Source: Henningerozyma blattae CBS 6284 (lineage: Eukaryota > Ascomycota > Saccharomycetes > Saccharomycetales > Saccharomycetaceae). Taken from it: a stretch of DNA of 64,000 bases. The notes under the pieces are model-generated. The model was not told the origin of the DNA. It did no database searches and was given only the letters and a program-made list of their open reading frames with translations. How positions within the stretch are numbered: the first letter of the stretch is position 1; each line of letters starts with the position of its first letter. Shown here in pieces: positions 61,801 to 64,000 of the stretch. Location of the stretch: NCBI RefSeq assembly GCF_000315915.1, contig NC_020194.1:310001-374000 (forward strand), written 5' to 3'. Position numbers and translations under genes: made by a program.

Positions 61801-62808
61801 TTAATAGCTGTTTGTTTTTGCACTACAATACTTACAAACCTCCCCCACTTCACTATCATTCTTGCGAGGGAGATACTTATAATTGGGGTATTTCAACTTG
61901 TGTAATTCTTTTTCCTTCTTGGCCAAGTCGTGCCAGTACTGTTTCTCTTGAGGGTCCAAGCTTCTCCATTTCTGGCCAATCTCTCTCGAGACCTGGGAGT
62001 TTGTTTTGAACGAGCCTTGCGACAGGAGCATGTTCTTGTCCTTGCCAAAGATGGAATGATGCAGGTGCTGTCTAAACAGTATGAAGGCGTTTCTTGGTCT
62101 TGGGATATGTCTTCCACGCTCGGTGAAGTTTCTGCATCTACATTTCTTTGTGGCAGTGCCACTGGCAACGCCAGTGGCACTGGTCATCACGGAACCATCA
62201 CGTGAGACAGACGATCTCCTGGAGTTTGGAGAGTTTAGCACCGAGTTGTTGTTGGAGAAGGAATTTGTTCTTGTTGGTGGAAGCGACGAAGAGGGTGTCA
62301 AGGGCATGGGTATGTGATCCAAGCCTGAAGGCGACTGGGAATGCGATAGGGAATGCGAGAGAGATTGGGATTGGGATTGGGAATGTGGAAGGGAATGCGA
62401 ATGCGAAAGGGGTTGTAACTGCGAGGGCATCTGCAGTGGCGAGTATGTGGCGACATGGCCCACGGGCGTGTAATGGAGAGAGGTGGAGAATGTGTTCGGC
62501 AGGGCCAGGCGGGTGGCCGCGTGACGGCCGAATGGCACGTGCGGATGGACCGAGCGCGAGGGGGCGGGCACGTGGGGTGCGGCGGAGGCGGGAGCGGGAG
62601 CGGAGGCGGAAACCGGAGCGGAAACCGGAGCCGAGACGGGAGCCGAGACGGAAGCGGATCCCGCAACAGAGGCCGGGGTCGAGGCCGGCGTGGTCACGTG
62701 GGAGTGGATCTGCGACTGCGACTGCGACTGCATCTGCATCTGCATCTGCGTCTGCGATGGCGCGTCTAGTGCTGAGAGCAGCGACTGGATGGGGGGCAGC
62801 GAAAACAT
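61801..62808 (-). CDS. HMG-box protein, Rox1/MATA-HMG type, with C-terminal HMG box
   Basis: A 335-residue protein with an HMG box at about 236-312 (PRPRNAFILFRQHLH, ISREIGQKW-like VSREIGQKWRSLDPQEKQYWHDLA, YPNYKYLPRK). The sequence resembles Rox1, the heme-dependent repressor of hypoxic genes, and other sequence-specific MATA-HMG proteins. Rox1 of S. cerevisiae has the box at its N terminus; here it is C-terminal. The N-terminal part has Gln/Met/Ser repeats (about 20-35), Ser-Ala-Pro-Val repeats (about 50-78) and Ser-Gln-His repeats (about 130-160). A Cys pair lies just before the box (C223, C225) and another after it (C325, C328), which could bind a metal. The gene is clearly GC-richer than all upstream genes. 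Orthology with ROX1 is unproven. Confidence 0.75.
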   Translation of the reverse strand: MFSLPPIQSLLSALDAPSQTQMQMQMQSQSQSQIHSHVTTPASTPASVAGSASVSAPVSAPVSAPVSASAPAPASAAPHVPAPSRSVHPHVPFGRHAATRLALPNTFSTSLHYTPVGHVATYSPLQMPSQLQPLSHSHSLPHSQSQSQSLSHSLSHSQSPSGLDHIPMPLTPSSSLPPTRTNSFSNNNSVLNSPNSRRSSVSRDGSVMTSATGVASGTATKKCRCRNFTERGRHIPRPRNAFILFRQHLHHSIFGKDKNMLLSQGSFKTNSQVSREIGQKWRSLDPQEKQYWHDLAKKEKELHKLKYPNYKYLPRKNDSEVGEVCKYCSAKTNSY

Positions 62809-63681
62809 GGTGTGGTGTGGCGTGGGGCGGCGTGGGTGTGGCGGTGGATGATACTACAGGCTGTGACACAAGTACCAAGATCTATGCTGGGAAAAGGGCG
62901 AGGCGCCAAAGAGGCAGGGCACGGCGCTTATATAGTGAATGGAGCACGGTGGAGGAAAACACAGGCCGGCGCAGCGAGAATGGCGCAGGCACGCAGGCGC
63001 CGGAGTGACCGGGCCGGCCAGCCACGTGGTGCAGGCTGCGATCCGCCTGCGCATATGCGGGTGCAGCGAGCACGGCAAAGCACGGCGAAAGAAACGGGGC
63101 AGCACACGGTGTGCAGCGCAGGCCGGGCCGGCCGGGCCGAGCCGGACAGGCACGGTGATGTCACGACAATGCGACAATGGCCGGCCGGCGTGACGTCAGG
63201 GCGCGTCAGGATGCGTCAGCAGGTAGACGGCGGCGTGGCGAAACAGGCAGTGGTATGGTGAGGCGATAGCAGACGAGGCTAGAGCCGAGAATCGAATGGC
63301 AGGTGGTAATGGTGAGTGTGATTGGTAATGGCAGTGGCAGTGGCAGTGGCAATGGCAATGGCAATGGCAGCCATTGTGGGCATGCCCAGACACAGGTGCA
63401 CAGGCATTCTCCAGGCGTGCGATTGTAGGCATCGGAGCATGCACTATGATGTCAGATGGTCGGTATAGTATAAACTAACGAAATGGCGTGTGGACGGCCC
63501 GGGAAACTGGCAATATTGCATGCTTGAACAAGTAGTGGATTAAGACGTTTACGGTGGTTGGGGTGGGGTGGGTTGAGATGAGTTTAGAACTAGTTTAAGA
63601 TTACCGATACAAAGGATAGATACATAGTGGGGCGAGCCTGTGAGATTTGGCTGCGTAAATGCTATATGGGTAGAGTGGTGG
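62809..63681. other. GC-rich intergenic region
   Basis: An 873-bp GC-rich region upstream of the HMG-box gene. Many overlapping frames stay open because of GC content, and I accept none. It holds a hexamer repeat (63329-63371) and a G-rich tract (63553-63575). Confidence 0.55.
63329..63371. repeat. GGCAGT/GGCAAT hexanucleotide repeat
   Basis: About seven consecutive six-base units, first GGCAGT and then GGCAAT. Confidence 0.85.
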
Positions 63682-64000
63682 TTAGGCGTGGAGCACTGCG
63701 GCCAGCTCGTGCATCACCACGTCCGGCACACCTGGGCCCCTGGCAAACCCGACACCGCCCAGAGTCACATGCCCGGCGTACAATCTCGTGCACTCCTCAA
63801 CCACCCGTGCAGCTTTCTTGTCGAAGCCCACGTCGAAAACAGGGATGCCGTCACGTGCCAGCAGGTTCTGAGTGACCGGGTTGTATGCCGCCAGGTCCAC
63901 GCCCAGATGGTTGCTGACATGGCCGAGACATTTGTGCAGGTCGAGGTGCAATCCTTTGTTCAAGTAATGGCCCCCGACCATCAACGTCATCTTGGTGCAA
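63682..64000 (-). CDS. C-terminal part of an unrecognised protein, cut by the window end
   Basis: The frame is open from the window edge to a stop at 63682-63684, giving at least 105 residues, so the start lies beyond 64000. I do not recognise the family. It is GC-rich, with a compact alpha/beta look: MTLMVGGHYLNKG, HLGVDLAAYNP, ARDGIPVFDVGFDKKAARVVEECTRLYAGHVTLGGVGFARGPG, then a helix DVVMHELAAVLHA. Acidic, cysteine and histidine positions are scattered, and no catalytic motif is obvious. A soluble enzyme is plausible but unproven. It could also be a chance frame in GC-rich DNA. Confidence 0.5.
   Translation of the reverse strand, partial: CTKMTLMVGGHYLNKGLHLDLHKCLGHVSNHLGVDLAAYNPVTQNLLARDGIPVFDVGFDKKAARVVEECTRLYAGHVTLGGVGFARGPGVPDVVMHELAAVLHA

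Noticed and set aside
62148..63261. Long overlapping ORFs on both strands around the HMG-box gene
   Set aside because: They are Arg/Gly/Ala/Pro-rich shadows of GC-rich DNA. Only the frame with the HMG box has a recognisable domain.
1..64000. Ty elements, solo LTRs, CRISPR arrays or viral genes
   Set aside because: No reverse transcriptase, Gag or integrase sequence, no TGTTG...CAACA-type LTR pair, and no spaced direct-repeat array was seen.

Overview
This is a stretch of nuclear chromosome from a budding yeast of the Saccharomycetaceae, most probably one that descends from the whole-genome duplication (WGD). The reasons are compact intron-poor genes, spliceosomal introns in the expected places (RPL34, RPL2, RCF3) with GTATGT-type donors and TACTAAC branch points, standard-code translations close to Saccharomyces cerevisiae proteins, and MCB, Rap1, Reb1 and Cbf1/Pho4-type promoter motifs. 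Long Asn/Gln tracts and AT-rich spacers suggest a Kazachstania/Naumovozyma/Tetrapisispora-like genus, but I cannot name the species. Comparisons with S. cerevisiae are from memory; no search was run.

Gene order matches several S. cerevisiae blocks in conserved order and mostly conserved orientation. (1) 0.6-17.7 kb follows chromosome V (YER070W back to YER056C-A): RNR1, an ARG5,6-related gene, MOT2, RGI1, tRNA-Ser(UGA), THO1, GPP, two HMF1/MMF1 copies, RPL34. (2) 18.2-30.3 kb follows chromosome IX: DFG10, an unrecognised membrane protein, NEO1, SYG1, PIG2/GIP2. (3) A MET28-type bZIP gene at 31.1 kb. (4) 32.5-49.6 kb is chromosome IX and VI interleaved: TIM44, a small membrane protein, RPB3, HIS6, FAF1, PHO4, QCR6, RRT5, RPL2, VID28. 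(5) 50.3-61.5 kb follows chromosome II YBR255-YBR251: RCF3, MTC4, TRS20, MED22 (SRB6), DUT1, MRPS5. (6) A GC-rich right end carries a ROX1-like HMG-box gene and the 3' end of an unrecognised gene. The interleaving, together with neighbours that are absent (VHR1/2, PCL6/7, MET30, ICL1, CEM1), fits one fractionated post-WGD track.

The most notable item is the gene at the ARG5,6 position (4.2-5.7 kb). It keeps the acetylglutamate kinase and NAT-like regulatory domains but has lost the whole reductase half, and two glycine-rich kinase loops are altered. It looks like a retained pseudokinase paralog of the arginine pathway. Other points are a frameshifted tandem HMF1 copy; an unrecognised four-helix membrane protein; a PHO4 homolog of more than twice the usual length with a tail after its bHLH; and four CACGTG boxes upstream of the SPX/EXS phosphate exporter gene SYG1. 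There are also three CACGTG boxes inside the MET28-like coding region, and a 3.7-kb gene desert between DUT1 and MRPS5 with two promoter-like sites and no ORF.

Functional themes: dNTP supply (RNR1 and DUT1, both with MCB elements), phosphate and sulfur regulation (PHO4, SYG1, MET28), mitochondrial import and respiration (TIM44, QCR6, RCF3, MRPS5), transcription and mRNA metabolism (RPB3, MED22, MOT2, THO1), membrane traffic (NEO1, TRS20), glycerol and glycogen metabolism (GPP, PIG2) and amino-acid synthesis (HIS6, ARG5,6-like).
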